Below are positions 44,055 to 54,567 of a stretch of DNA of 64,000 nt, one piece after another. Source of the stretch: Myotis daubentonii. Lineage: Eukaryota > Chordata > Mammalia > Chiroptera > Vespertilionidae. The notes under the pieces are model-generated. The model saw nothing but the letters and a program-made list of their open reading frames with translations, was not told the DNA's origin and searched no databases. Each line of letters begins with the position of its first letter. Within the stretch, counting starts at the first letter, position 1. Where the stretch lies: NCBI RefSeq assembly GCF_963259705.1, contig NC_081840.1, forward strand, positions 151,836,282-151,900,281, read 5' to 3'. A program made the position numbers and the translations under genes.

Positions 44055-45609
44055 TTCAGTGTCACAGAAGGGACAGGACTTGGTCAGTGCTGCTCCTTCT
44101 TCTCAGAGCTGGTGCCCAGAGCTGGTGACCACCTTTGAGCCAGCAGGGGTCCTCACCTCCCTGGATCCTGGAGGAGGGGGCCCGGTGGAAAACAGGCCAT
44201 CTTTCCCCTCCTCCTGCTCAACCTTGTCTGGAGAGAGCCATCTTCCAGAAATTCCCCATTCCCAGCCCTCGGCAGTTCCATTCCAGGGGCTCAGGGACCA
44301 GAACTGGCCCCCGCTTTCTGCCCTGCAGGCCAGCCCACCCCTGTCCATCCTCGAGCAACTGAGGAAAGTCAGACTCTACGGTCACAACGCCCAGGCAGAC
44401 CCCGAGGCGCTGAAGGAAACAGCCTCGGAACCTTCTGGATCTGCCAGGACCATCGACCTTCTTTGTTCTTCACTGCGTGTTAATGACGCCTTAGTCACAG
44501 AATCCCTCCCGGTGCTGCCAAAGGGATCCGCAGAGGCCGTCTAAGAATGGCGCAGCCGGAGCTGAACTGTGACGGACGGTCAACACCGCAGCATGGATTC
44601 CATGCATTTCGTCACGAAAACCAACATCAGTAGCTTCGTTAATCACGGCGACACAGGCACCGTCCCACGAGTGTATCATTTGCAAGCGAACCTCTCACAC
44701 CCACCGCTGCACCTTTTAACCCTGGTTTCATGACTGTGGTTTTCTTCTCCACAGAAGCACCAAACACCCGTTTTTCAGGACATACAACACTCAAACCAAT
44801 TTAAAAGCAAAGAACACGATCGCTTCGTACAGAAGCTGCCACATCCCTGTGGATTTGCGCCTTGCACATACAGTCAGGCTGGTGCCTAAATAAAAACTCC
44901 CTTTCAGCTATTTACCTTATAAATTAGATAAAAGCACTAAGCCCATGAAATAGAAACATGAGAAATATCAAGGCAAAAGAATTCAAGGATAAATTCTAGG
45001 GTTTAAGAAAACACAGCTACAGGACGCTGCATGTTCCTTGCCGCCCTCCCCCACCACTTCAGGACGTCGAGACGAGGAAACCGGGACCTTTGTCAGAAAC
45101 CCTCCCTGCGCGGGGCCTGACTGAAAGGTCACGAAGGCATTCCACAGGAAGCCTCTGAGCGGGTCTGCAGCAACGTGTCCGTGTGAACTACATCCCACAA
45201 ATGCAATACATTTCCCATTTCACTGAAGAGCTATGTGCCCGTCCGAAAGTAGAGATGGAAAATGATATTCAAATATACCGTCACACTTGAAGTTATATAC
45301 ACAGTGGTCATATAAGAAGAAGAAGAAACATTCATAGCCATATATTTGGGGTTATTAATAAAATGCTGTTTCTTTCTGTTCTAAATGTGTAACTTCAAAT
45401 TCCCATATTTCTGTATAACTTACTGAATTGGCAGAAAGATTAACAAAATATATTACAAACTTAAGATCTGAGGAGTATTTGGATGACTTTAGGTTCTATA
45501 TTTGTGGGTATCCATACAAGAAAATGGTTCTGTGTATTTTATTACTAACACATGTCTTTCTGTATGGCCATAATCAGAGTTCAATGGCAGATAAGGTTAT
45601 TATATTACA
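44055..45609. other. single-copy DNA, no gene seen
   Basis: A 193-codon plus-strand open frame (43963-44544) starts inside the Ves tail and shows no domain. The other frames are short. No repeat was recognised. Confidence 0.35.
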
Positions 45610-45972
45610 CTAGAGGCCTGATACACGAAATTCGTGCATGGGTAGGGTCCCTAGGCCTGGCCAGCAATCAGGGCCAATCTGTGGGGTGACCGGTGGGGTG
45701 AGTGTGGGGACCCCCACTGGCACCGCCTTGGCCAACCTGGCGCCAACTGCTTGCTGGCCCCGTCTCCTGCTGCCAACAGTTGCCTCCCTCTGAGGGGCAA
45801 CCGGCGGGGCAATTGGAGGGCCCCGCTGGCACCCACCTTGGCCGGCCTGGGGCCTGCGGGCTGGGGGAAGCTCCTGCATTGAGCATCTGCCCCCTGGTGG
45901 TCAATGTGTGTCATAGTGACCGGTCATTCCACTGTTCGGTCGATTTGCATATTATGCTTTTATTCTATAGGA
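45610..45972 (-). mobile_element. HeliBat Helitron, minus strand
   Basis: On the minus strand the 5' end is 'tcctatagaataaaagcataatatgcaaat' and the 3' end a hairpin (plus-strand cacgaaattcgtg, 45624-45636), then 'aggcctctag'. The flanks are A (45609) and T (45973). The body has two similar halves built of 'gccaacctggcgcc / gccggcctggggcc' and 'cggtggggtg / cggcggggca' words. It keeps one intact 'ccaccagggggcag' motif. There is no Rep/helicase frame. Confidence 0.95.
45887..45900 (-). promoter_or_regulatory. CTCF-core-like motif in HeliBat
   Basis: ccaccagggggcag on the minus strand, identical to the first motif at 31637. The partner motif has been lost here. Binding is not shown. Confidence 0.42.
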
Positions 45973-46018
45973 TACTTATCTTCTAAAAGGAAATCCTGAA
46001 AAATTGAAGCCTTGAATA

Positions 46019-46052
<34 letters not shown>
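46019..46052. repeat. (AC)n microsatellite
   Basis: About 16 AC units, 46 bp beyond the Helitron's 5' end. Confidence 0.95.
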
Positions 46053-46053
<1 letters not shown>

Positions 46054-46618
46054 CAAATAATTCTAACCCCATCAATGTAAAAACAGATGAACTGTGGTAT
46101 GTTCAATGTGGAATACACTACAGCAGTAAAAACCAAATAAACCAGAGCTACCGGTATCAACTGGTTCAGCACCAATCATATTTCACATTCATTAAGGAAA
46201 CTCACTAGACAGAATTCATCTATCACAGATGTTTGCTTGAAAAGGGGACTGTTAATCCAGCAATTTAAAAATCATAATTAGCAGCACTGTTAGGAACACA
46301 GCTGGAAAAAAAGCAAAACAATGACTGTATGTAATTCAAAGTTTCTTCTTAAGTTCTAACTATTACAATGAAAATTCTAAAATTTTTCAGCTTTTTTCAC
46401 CAACTCCTGCTTTGACAAGCTTCAGAATAGATGCCATGGAGAACTAGCTCCAATTAAGTGTTGTGGAACTGAGACAGGCTGAGCCGCTCTGAGCCTTGCA
46501 ATTGCAGGCTACAGCTTTATGACATACAGAGGCTTTGAAGACATGAGGCCACCTGGTTGGAAGAAATGTGCCCTGGCAATTTAAGTCTGATCTGAGGGAC
46601 CATTAAAGGTTGTCTGCC
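46053..46618. other. single-copy DNA, no gene seen
   Basis: AT-rich at first, with no recognisable feature. Confidence 0.35.
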
Positions 46619-46790
46619 CTACCCTGGCCAGTATGCTCAGTGGTTAGAGCATCCGCCTATACACCAAAGGGTCTCTGGTTCAATTCCCGGTCAAGGGCAC
46701 GTACCTAGGTTGCAGGTTCTATCCCAGTGCTCCTGTCGGGGTGTGTGTGGGAGGCAGCCACTCAAGGTGTCTCTCTCACCTGTCCCTATA
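46619..46790 (+). mobile_element. Ves SINE, 3'-truncated
   Basis: The head 'taccctggccagtatgctcagtgg' has a worn A box and ggttcaattcc for the B box. The body continues to 'gggaggcagccactcaaggtgtctctctcacctgtccc' and then the element stops: no pyrimidine zone, AATAAA or A tail is seen. Loss of the 3' end by later deletion is likely, since SINE insertion needs the tail. Confidence 0.87.
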
Positions 46791-47920
46791 TATTCACCCA
46801 CTTATTCTATAGATATTTATTCAACTATCATGAATACTTCTCTCTAGGTGATACAAAGGGGAATGAGACAGTTTCTCCTTGGAAGATTCAACCCTGGGTG
46901 GAAAGAAAAATGTCACTCTGAACCGAATCAACACAAGGGACTCAATGGAGGTGTGAGTGGCACCACAGAGCCCTCTGAGGGCCTTGTTGGTTGCCCCCAC
47001 CTGCATGGGTGCCAGCTCTTGCCCAGACCCCTAAATGCAGGCGCCATCACCACCAGCATTTGATGATGGTACAAAGGAACCACCCAGGACAGAGTAACAG
47101 AGGACATGAGCAATGGGTGCAGACAAACATGCAAACAGCACACGGAAGCGAACGCAGGTGGTTATTTCTCCGAGTGACCTGCAGGTTTCCTTGTGGCCTT
47201 GCGGTCCAGCGTGCTCTCCCTCCCGGGCTACGCACAACATTCAGGCAGCAGACACCCAGCGAACAGGAGGCACAGAGGCAACTGCGTCAGCTACACATTC
47301 TCACCAGGTATCGACCAATAACCAATGTTTGCCAGAAGTGAGAATAGTGAAGGTATTTTAAACTAGTTAGATGAATGTGTTTCCTGACATGTTCTTAATA
47401 CATGAGACATCATAAAACTAGGCCTGTTCACGATTATGTAAGCCTTGAAATGCCCTTGAACTGTTTATGTCCCTTTGTATTTTTATACCAAACAAGCCCA
47501 AGGTTAGAAGAGTATAAATAAAATTACTGACAGCAGCTGGGATGACATTAGGGCAGAACTTACACCCATAAGGTACTGGCTGACCCCATTTCTCCCCTTT
47601 CTATATATAAACATAGGGAAGAAACAAGGAGTTAGGACTGCTGCAGACCCACCCCATCTCCCGTAGGGTGACTGCTCCCTCCCCCACACAACCATCTACA
47701 AGGTGCTCTCCCTCCAGCTCCACCCCCGAGGGTCTGCAGAGCTCCCTCACTCACCGAAGCCCCACAATTCATGCTCCCCCACTCAGGCCAGGAGGCGTCC
47801 TCCTCTGGACACTGTCCCCACCCACAGTCAAGTCCAGGCTAAATGAAGCTGATCGGATGACCACTTACCCCTGAGGAAAACTCCACTGTAACTTCCAGAC
47901 AAGGCCCCGTGAATCAACTT
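46791..47920. other. single-copy DNA, no gene seen
   Basis: Around 47400-47560 a compact stretch with 'gagtataaataaaatt' (TATA- and AATAAA-like) has some LTR feel, but no ends could be set. Open frames up to 116 codons have no domain. Confidence 0.3.
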
Positions 47921-47938
47921 AAAAGAGTAAAGAGTTTT

Positions 47939-48198
47939 GCCCTGGCCAGTGTTGCTCAGCAGTTAGAGCACAGCCGCACACTGAAGGGTCAAGGGTTTGA
48001 TTCCTGGTCAAGGTCACCTGGGCTGCAAGTTCGATTCCCCGCCCGTGAAGGAAAAAACCAATTGATGCGGTTTCTCTCTTATCGATGTTTCTCTCTTTCC
48101 CTCTCTCTCTCCCTCCTTCCCTTCCAGTCTCTCTAAAAATCAATGGAAAAAATATCCTCAGGTGAGGATTAACAAAAAAACATAAAACAAACAAACAA
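47939..48198 (+). mobile_element. Ves SINE, 'cctcaggtgaggatt' tail type
   Basis: The A box is worn (ttgctcagcag) and the B box is ggtttgattcc. The body 'aaccaattgatgcggtttctctcttatcgatg' is followed by an enlarged pyrimidine zone, 'aaaatcaatggaaaaaatat', the palindrome cctcaggtgagg and a long A/C tail. The flanks 'aaaagagtaaagagttt' (47921-47937) and 'aaaaagagtagagttta' make an imperfect target duplication. Confidence 0.93.
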
Positions 48199-49599
48199 AA
48201 AGAGTAGAGTTTAGTTCTTACATTAAAAAAAGGGGGGGGGGGGCATCAAAGCCGCGTTACTCCAGGAGGTCCATGCTGGCGCCAGCCTCTGCCCCACGTC
48301 TTCCCTTCACCCCCCAGGACAGCTGAAGCCACTGTCCTGCCTTCCCTCGAGACCCCTAAACCAAGCACTAACCTTTTGGTTCAAGTTTTACATCAATAAA
48401 GGACCACACTATTGTCTCCCTGAATCCAAATGGCCACCCTCACACAGTAGACACATTCCTTGTGAGAAATGACTCGAAATCCCACTCAGCCCCTGGGGAG
48501 CCAGGGTCAGTAGAACAGCAGCCCTGGGGATCGCTGCCCCCTCCCCCCATTCTCCAGGCTGGGAGACCACTCGTGTCCAGCACCCCAGGCCCACTGGGGT
48601 CACACATCCACTCATTTCTCAAATGCAAAGCAATAAAGGGAACGGGGCTTAAAAGGAAGCCCAAGCCACGGCTCGCTTGGGTTTTCATCCTCTTCAGTGG
48701 GAGACTGACACCGTAAGCGTCTTCATTTGATGTCTCCACGTGGCGGCACTGAAGCTGAGCAAATGTCTGATGCCGTGCCAGGTGGGCTGGAGGCATCTTC
48801 AACTCCGAGTGAATTCACAGTGTATTTTAACCCACTGCTGGGAAAATAAAAGCCAGTGAGTATCCGCCTTTCCATCAAAAATAGGCAAACCCCACTGCGG
48901 GCCACCCAGGGGCACCTTTCCATGCCATGGAAGTTTCTGCATCCAACGTGGGTCCCTCGCCTTTGCTTCCCAAACTGAAGTGACCAAGGCCAGGTGACAC
49001 CAGGGCCCAGAAATAAAACAAGCGAAGAAGGAACAAATCAGCCCCAAGGGGCTCCGCAAACCACAAGCTCTCGTGGTTGTGAATTGAGTACCGAGAGCCA
49101 GAGTCCCTGACTTCTCTCCGTCGGAGGACAGAGTAAATGCCATCTCCCCCCAGTTTGCGGGAGACAACATCCTCTCCTTTCCTCGGAGCCCAAAGAAATG
49201 ACACTTCACTAAAATGGTTAGAATTAGCCAACCGGGCTCATGGAATGGGTGAGGGGCTTACTAAGGCATCCCATTTGAACACAATACCCAGCAAAATCAG
49301 AAGTTAAGGAGTTCAAAGACACATCAACTCATCCACGTGCAATTCTCTTATTATCTGGTGAGCCACCTCTTCCTACTCATGAGTCAAATTCAAAACTGCA
49401 GAATGATTAAGATCAGGGTGAAACTACAGGGAACAGTCACAGGTCAAGAACAGACCAAATCACATCCATGGCTTTACAGTAAAGGGAGGAACTGTGCACC
49501 TGCTGGCCACTCATCACCAGCAGGCTGTGCATCAATAGGTCAGTAATTAACACTGAGCAATCAAGGGCCAAGTGAAATGTGGACCTGAAAGGGGTTGCA
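48199..49599. other. single-copy DNA, no gene seen
   Basis: A G run of 12 lies near 48232-48243. Open frames of 118-136 codons on the minus strand (48799-49231) overlap each other and show no domain. Confidence 0.35.
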
Positions 49600-49735
49600 G
49601 GAACCTCCCCAGTCATCCGATCCAGGCCCTCATTTGACAACTGTGGGCCCTAAGTCACTCACCCAAAGTTCAATGTCAACTAAGGGCAAACCAAGGACTC
49701 TAACCCAAGTGCCCTGCCCCCCTCGCCACCCACCT
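49600..49735 (+). repeat. MIR SINE fragment
   Basis: 'gccctcatttgacaactgtgggccctaagtcactcacccaaagttcaatgtc' matches the MIR 'cattttacagatgagg...gtgacttgcccaaggtcac' block in order, followed by 'aaccaaggactctaacccaagtgccc' in place of 'gggattcgaacccaggtc'. Confidence 0.6.
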
Positions 49736-49860
49736 CCCATCTGTCTTCTCATAGCGCAAATACGAGTTTACAAATACTAAAGAAAAATAAAAGTCACAAG
49801 TCTCAAAACAACACATTTAGGTTCTGAGCATCAAATGCAAGTGAAAAATTTAGAGAAATG

Positions 49861-50084
49861 GCCTAGCCGGTGTGGCTCAGTGTTTGAGCATCGACCCATG
49901 AACCAAGAGGTCACTGTTTGATTCCCAGTCAGGGCACATGCCCAGGTTGCGGGCTCCATCCCCAGTAGGGGGTGTGCAGGAGGCAGTCAATCAATGCTTC
50001 TCTCTCATTATTGATGTTCCTATCTCTCTCTCCCTCTCTTCCTTTTTCTGAAATCAATAAAAGCATCTCTTTAAAAAAAAAAAA
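49861..50084 (+). mobile_element. Ves SINE
   Basis: The A box tggctcagtgt and the B box tgtttgattcc each have changes. The body 'caggaggcagtcaatcaatgcttctctctcattattgatg', a pyrimidine zone, 'aaatcaataaaagcatc' and an A tail of 12 follow. No clear target duplication was found. Confidence 0.93.
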
Positions 50085-50964
50085 CCTCTTGGAAACTAAC
50101 CTAAATATAGTTTACTGAAAACACACACTCAAAACTAATCTTCCAAATGGACATCAGATGAATTCAGCCTCAACCTTTTTTTTTTTTAACATTTTCACTT
50201 GTATATATAGAGTGATCTAGTTCCTTTTTCCCTTAGAACACATGAATAACCCAATAAATAATTACCTATTTCGTTTCAGGGAAAAGGCTAGGATCATTTT
50301 TAAAGTCCCTACCACAAAACACTTGTCATCCATTTCTTCCTGCTGTGTAATAAAAGGGGTATTCAGCGTCAAGCATCTCCAGTACAGTTCTTGTTAAAGA
50401 GCATTTATGGGAACAGACCAGAGATCAAGAAGCACTTGGTCTGCGCTTTCAGAACCCACAGAACACATGTTCTACAGCAAAGGGAAGAGATACCAGAGGC
50501 CGGGTCACTGAAACAGCTGTCTTGGCCTTCACCCAGGAAGAAAGCCAAGAACATGCCCAGTGTCCACCAAAAACAAGAAAAAGAGCTCTTCAGACAGACG
50601 TTATTTCTAACCATGTCCTACTTATCACTGTCACCAATCAAATCTGAGAGATAGTTTCCGTAATTTTAGTTTTTCATCCCACTAGAATCAGGCTGAGGAG
50701 ATTACGGACATAGAATGGTCTGCCTCTCTTTAGAATCCAAATATGGGACTCTCGTAAAAATAAACTTCCATCACTGTAAGTACTCGAAACTTCTCACAAT
50801 TTTTTAAGGAGAAAAACCCATACACTTTCTGTCCGTTAATTCTAACCATAAATTTTCACTCGTGATCGTGCAACCCTGAGACTGGGCAGAGGGGCACCTC
50901 CACACACTAACCCACCCTCCGCCAAGTTCTCCCCGCCCAGAGATGACAGCGATGAACCTTCGTT
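50085..50964. other. single-copy DNA, no gene seen
   Basis: A T run lies at 50178-50188. No exon or old repeat was recognised. Confidence 0.35.
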
Positions 50965-51224
50965 AAGAGTCCATTCTGAGGCCAAAACCGGTTTGGCTCA
51001 GTGGATAGAGCGTCGGCCTGCAGACTGAGGGGTCCCGGGTTCGATTCCGGTCAAGGGCATGTGCCTGGGTTGTGGGCACTTCCCCGGTGGGGGATGTGCA
51101 GGAGGCAGCTGATCGGTGTTTCTCTCTCATCGATGTTTCTAACTCTCTATCTCTCTCTTCCTCTCTGTAAAAAAAATCAATGAAATATATTTTTTTAAAA
51201 AAAAAAAAAGAGTCCATTCTGAGG
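50965..51224 (+). mobile_element. Ves SINE, intact, 17-bp TSD
   Basis: The element proper is 50982-51207. The flanking duplication is a perfect 17 bp, aagagtccattctgagg, at 50965-50981 and 51208-51224. Both internal Pol III boxes match the tRNA consensus: A box tggctcagtgg and B box ggttcgattcc. It has the 'gatagagcgt' head. With exact boxes, a perfect long duplication and a long A tail, it looks the youngest SINE in the window. Confidence 0.97.
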
Positions 51225-51844
51225 ATGGTTGTTGTCTGGTCTTTGAGATGAAAGGGGGCTGGTGTTTCCAAGCATGATTAAACATTTTTCATGCAAAAAC
51301 AACACTTCATACAAGGAGGCAGCACCACGATTTGCCTCACCAGCCGGGTCACCCCCTCCCCTCCCGGCTCCATCAGGGACACGGTGGGAAGCTCCAGGTC
51401 ACTGCCCATCCGCCGAAGCACTTTCTCAGTGGAGATACTTCCCTAAGACCTGCTGCAGGATGCTACAAGGGTGCTGCCATATGCATTTGGGCGAAGGGGC
51501 AGCCAAGAATGGCCACGATCCAGTGTGTGCTCCACTCCCGGGGAGAGAGATGTCCCCTGCTGGGGTTACAAAGGGGGCACCGGCCTCTTCGCTAACAAAG
51601 GGGTGTTTACGGGCTACAGAGAACCTTAGTGCACGCAGGGTGCAGAACTGGAGGCAGGCAGCAGAAACGAAAGGGCACTAATTGCACAATTCAAAGGCCT
51701 AGCCATTGCTGAAGCCGGAATGGGCTTCCTTGGGAAGGGGACGGAACCATCACTGTATCATTAACAGAAAAGCTGCAGACCCACCCTCCTCTGCGAGTCT
51801 TCCAGAGACACAGCAGAGCCCAGCTGGAACCTCCCCAAGACGCT
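51225..51844. other. single-copy DNA, no gene seen
   Basis: A 139-codon open frame at 51262-51681 has no domain. No repeat was recognised. Confidence 0.35.
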
Positions 51845-52040
51845 CCGATTCTGCTGTTTAGTGGCTGCGTGGCCTTGCTTAAGACGTTCATCTCTTTGGC
51901 CTTCCTTTCCTCACTTGAAAAATGGCAGCAGCGCTGGTCCCCAGTCTGGCAAGGCGGTAAGATTACATGAAATGACGTGGACGCAGGGAAGGGGGCAGTG
52001 CCTACAGCACCGTGAGCATCTTCAGTGCCCGTCTGTGTAC
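51845..52040 (-). repeat. MIR SINE, minus strand
   Basis: 'gcgtggccttgcttaagacgttcatctctttggccttcctttcctcacttgaaaaatgg' is a clear reverse MIR core ('gtgaccttgggcaagtcacttaacctct...cctcatctgtaaaatgg'). Confidence 0.65.
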
Positions 52041-53064
52041 CAGCTGGGCGTGAGCCCTTACGGTCACATCCCAACCTGAGTGTCCACAACTTGCCTCAAC
52101 GAAACCTGCTTATCTCAGACGTGCATCAACCCCAACTCCAGGAGTAAGAGCTGAACTAGGAACACGAGTTCTGTGAGGTCAGCGCTGGAGAGGGTGGTTT
52201 CAGTGCAGAGCAAGGAGTCCAGGGCAGATGAGCCAGAGTGAGCCCGTGCCCACGTGGGAACCAAGGATTGTTGCCTGGGGCTTGGGAAGGGCTCGCCAAC
52301 AGGAGAAAAGCTGGAAGGATTTCCCAAATTAGCATCCACTGAGCGTCACATCAGTCGGCATCCATGTGGATACTGAAGGTCGATCAGCGATACCAACTCC
52401 AAAGCTTTGGTCACCTGACAACTTGTCCTCTGGCATTTTGGGTTCCTTAGTAAAACGCAGCTCCGACGAACCGGGGGATGTGGCTTTCAGCCCACGCTGC
52501 AGGTGGGCTCCACGTGTGAGTAATTCACACTGACCAGAACATTCCAATTTGATGACATGCACAGGAATGTCAAACACCTGAGAACTTGAGGAGGAATATC
52601 ATGCTGAGACTTTCTCAGTGACATCATTTCCGCCAGGCGCGTGCCGACATCGAGAGGGTTCGGTGGACAAATCTGGCCCATCTCTCAGTGTGCCGGCTGC
52701 ACCTGAGACAGACCCCCAGCTTCCTCAAAGGTGCCAGGTGGACTGCAGCTGTCCAAAGATGAGGAGGAGGCAGGAGGAGAAGTGGGAGGAGCTCAGGCTA
52801 AGGTTTTCCACGGTTTCCAGTGTCTGTGTACACACCCAGGGCAGCTGAGCCAATGGAAGCTATGGACATGAGTCAGGAGACCCGTCAAGCCCCACTGAAC
52901 TGCGTGTGGAGCCTGGACCACTTGCGGGTCCTGGACCGCGTGCGGGTCCTGGATCGTGTGTGGATCTCGGACATGTAGCTCAGTGCTGTCCATGAGAATG
53001 CTCTGCAGGGGTGGGGACACCCTCCACCTGCAACATCTAGGACAGCCGAAGCTGTCCTGACCGC
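52041..53064. other. single-copy DNA with a small tandem repeat
   Basis: Three tandem 18-bp units occur at 52914-52931, 52932-52949 and 52950-52967 (first unit tggaccacttgcgggtcc). No gene was seen. Confidence 0.45.
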
Positions 53065-53190
53065 TGACCCACCTCCCCGACCTCTCTGAGGTCCTTTGCC
53101 ACCTGTAAAAGGGGAGAATGCAGCAGCCTCCTGTGTCTCCAGGGCTGTGTGAGGATCAAGACACGTGGATGAGCCAGTGGTCACAGCAGA
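53065..53190 (-). repeat. MIR SINE fragment, minus strand
   Basis: 'acctctctgaggtcctttgccacctgtaaaaggggagaatg', then 'gggctgtgtgaggatcaagac', matches the reverse MIR landmarks 'acctctctgagcctcag...ctgtaaaatgggg' and 'gttgtgaggattaaat'. Confidence 0.55.
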
Positions 53191-53506
53191 AATGTACTGT
53201 CTGTGCTGACCTGGGGTCAGGGTCCCACCCACCTCCTGCCCCGCCCACTCCTGCCCTCCCCTCTGCTAGGGCCAGACCCAACACTGCCCTCCAGGACACC
53301 AGGAAGTCTCATTCCTCTTGACCCAAGGATTCAAAACTATGCAAAGGAGTAACACTTGAAAGGAATAGCAGCCATGAAAAGCAGTCAAAGCCCACGAATT
53401 CTGTCCCTGAAGGGCTGCAAGTTTGGGGAGAAACTGGTGTCACCTGAGGGGCTGACAGAGCAGAGGCCACAAGGCATTTGTCCCTGCTCAGCCCCCAGGA
53501 GACAAA

Positions 53507-53836
53507 TGACTGTGTGTGTCCCCCAAACTCATGTGTGGAAGCCTAACCCCCAGTGTGATTGATGGTGTGAGGGGGTGGTCCTTGGGGGTGATGAGGTCAT
53601 GAGGTGGAGCCCCCATGATGCAATCAGTCTCCTTATAAAAGAGGCCCCAGAGCTCCCGCGCTCCTCCTCCGTGTGAGGGCGCCGCGAGAAGACGCTGAGA
53701 AGACGCCGTCGATGAGCCTGGATCCCAGTGGTGCTGACACCTGACCTCAGACTTCCAGCCTCCAGAGCCTGAGAAAGGAATGTCTGTTGTTTAGGGCCCA
53801 GTTGGGGCATTTTGTTACGAAGCCTGAGCAGACAGA
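53507..53836 (+). mobile_element. ancient ERVL-MaLR solo LTR (MST/MLT1 type)
   Basis: The LTR landmarks appear in order. They are 'gtgtgtcccccaaactcatgtgtggaagcctaa', 'ggtggtcctt', 'gatgaggtcatgaggtggagccc', a TATA-like 'cttataaaagag' at 53632, 'gtgtgagggcgc', 'cttccagcctccagagcctgagaaagga', 'tgtctgttgttta' and 'cattttgttacgaagcctgagcagac'. MaLRs are long-dead endogenous-retrovirus-like elements of placental mammals. No internal region lies next to it, so it is a solo LTR. No protein is encoded. Confidence 0.82.
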
Positions 53837-54373
53837 GCCACCCGGTCGGGCCCTCTGTGTATGGAGGCCGCCTGGCCCCGGGGCCCCGCCTCACCCAGCC
53901 TGCCACAGGACTCCACACCCAGGCCCTCGCTAAGCACAGACTTCTCCTGGATTCTCTCCCCGCCTTCTCAGACCACCCTTCCGTCGGAACAGGAAGATGA
54001 TTTCGTAGGTGAGTTCTGGCACAAGCTCCAGCCTGCTTCCTTCCCAGCCTCGGAGAATGCTGCTAAGGAGAGAAATGGCCTCGAGCCGGGAGACGGCTCA
54101 TCCGAGAGGCCAGGCTGCTCATGGCCAAGGCAGCACCCTCAGCTCCTTCCACCTGAAAGTGTTTTCACCCCCAGTGAGCGTGACAAATCCCCAGTCAGGT
54201 CCGGAGAACAAATGCCGTTACGGACAAGCCCGCACCCCCGCAGTCGGGCAGCTCTGCAACCGAGGCAGGCTCCAGGGGGACCCAGGTGTGGACACTCCTC
54301 AAAGGCCTTTCTGTAGCAGAGCTGGTCACGAAACTGAGCTAAAGTTTCCCAAGGCTCATTAGAAACAAACGCT
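53837..54373. other. single-copy DNA, no gene seen
   Basis: Open frames of 117-151 codons on the plus strand overlap in two frames. They lack any domain and run in GC-rich sequence, so they are probably chance. Confidence 0.35.
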
Positions 54374-54567
54374 CGCCCGGCAAGCGTGGTTCAGTGGCTG
54401 AGTGTCGACCTAGGAACCAGGTCAGGGCACGTGCCTGGGTTTCGGCCTCAGTCCGCAGGGTGGGGCGTGCAGGAAGAAGCCAATCAATGACTCTCTCTCA
54501 TCACTGATGTTTCTCTCTCTCTCCCTCTCCCTTCCTCTCTGAAATCAGTAAAAATATATTCTAAAAA
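54374..54567 (+). mobile_element. Ves SINE, B box deleted
   Basis: The A box is tggttcagtgg. A deletion joins 'cctaggaaccagg' to 'tcagggcacgtgcc' and removes the B box, so Pol III transcription of this copy should be lost. The body, pyrimidine zone, 'aaatcagtaaaaatat' and a short tail are present. The flanks 'acaaacgctc' and 'acacacactc' are an imperfect target duplication. Confidence 0.92.

Noticed and set aside
43963..44544. 193-codon open frame, plus strand
   Set aside because: It begins inside the Ves SINE pyrimidine zone and tail and shows no domain or splice logic.
47400..47560. LTR promoter suggested by 'gagtataaataaaatt'
   Set aside because: No TG/CA ends, target duplication or matching LTR family could be identified; a TATA-like word alone is weak evidence.
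50982..51207. tRNA gene suggested by exact A and B boxes
   Set aside because: The boxes lie in a Ves SINE with a SINE body, A tail and target duplication, and no tRNA cloverleaf 3' half is present.
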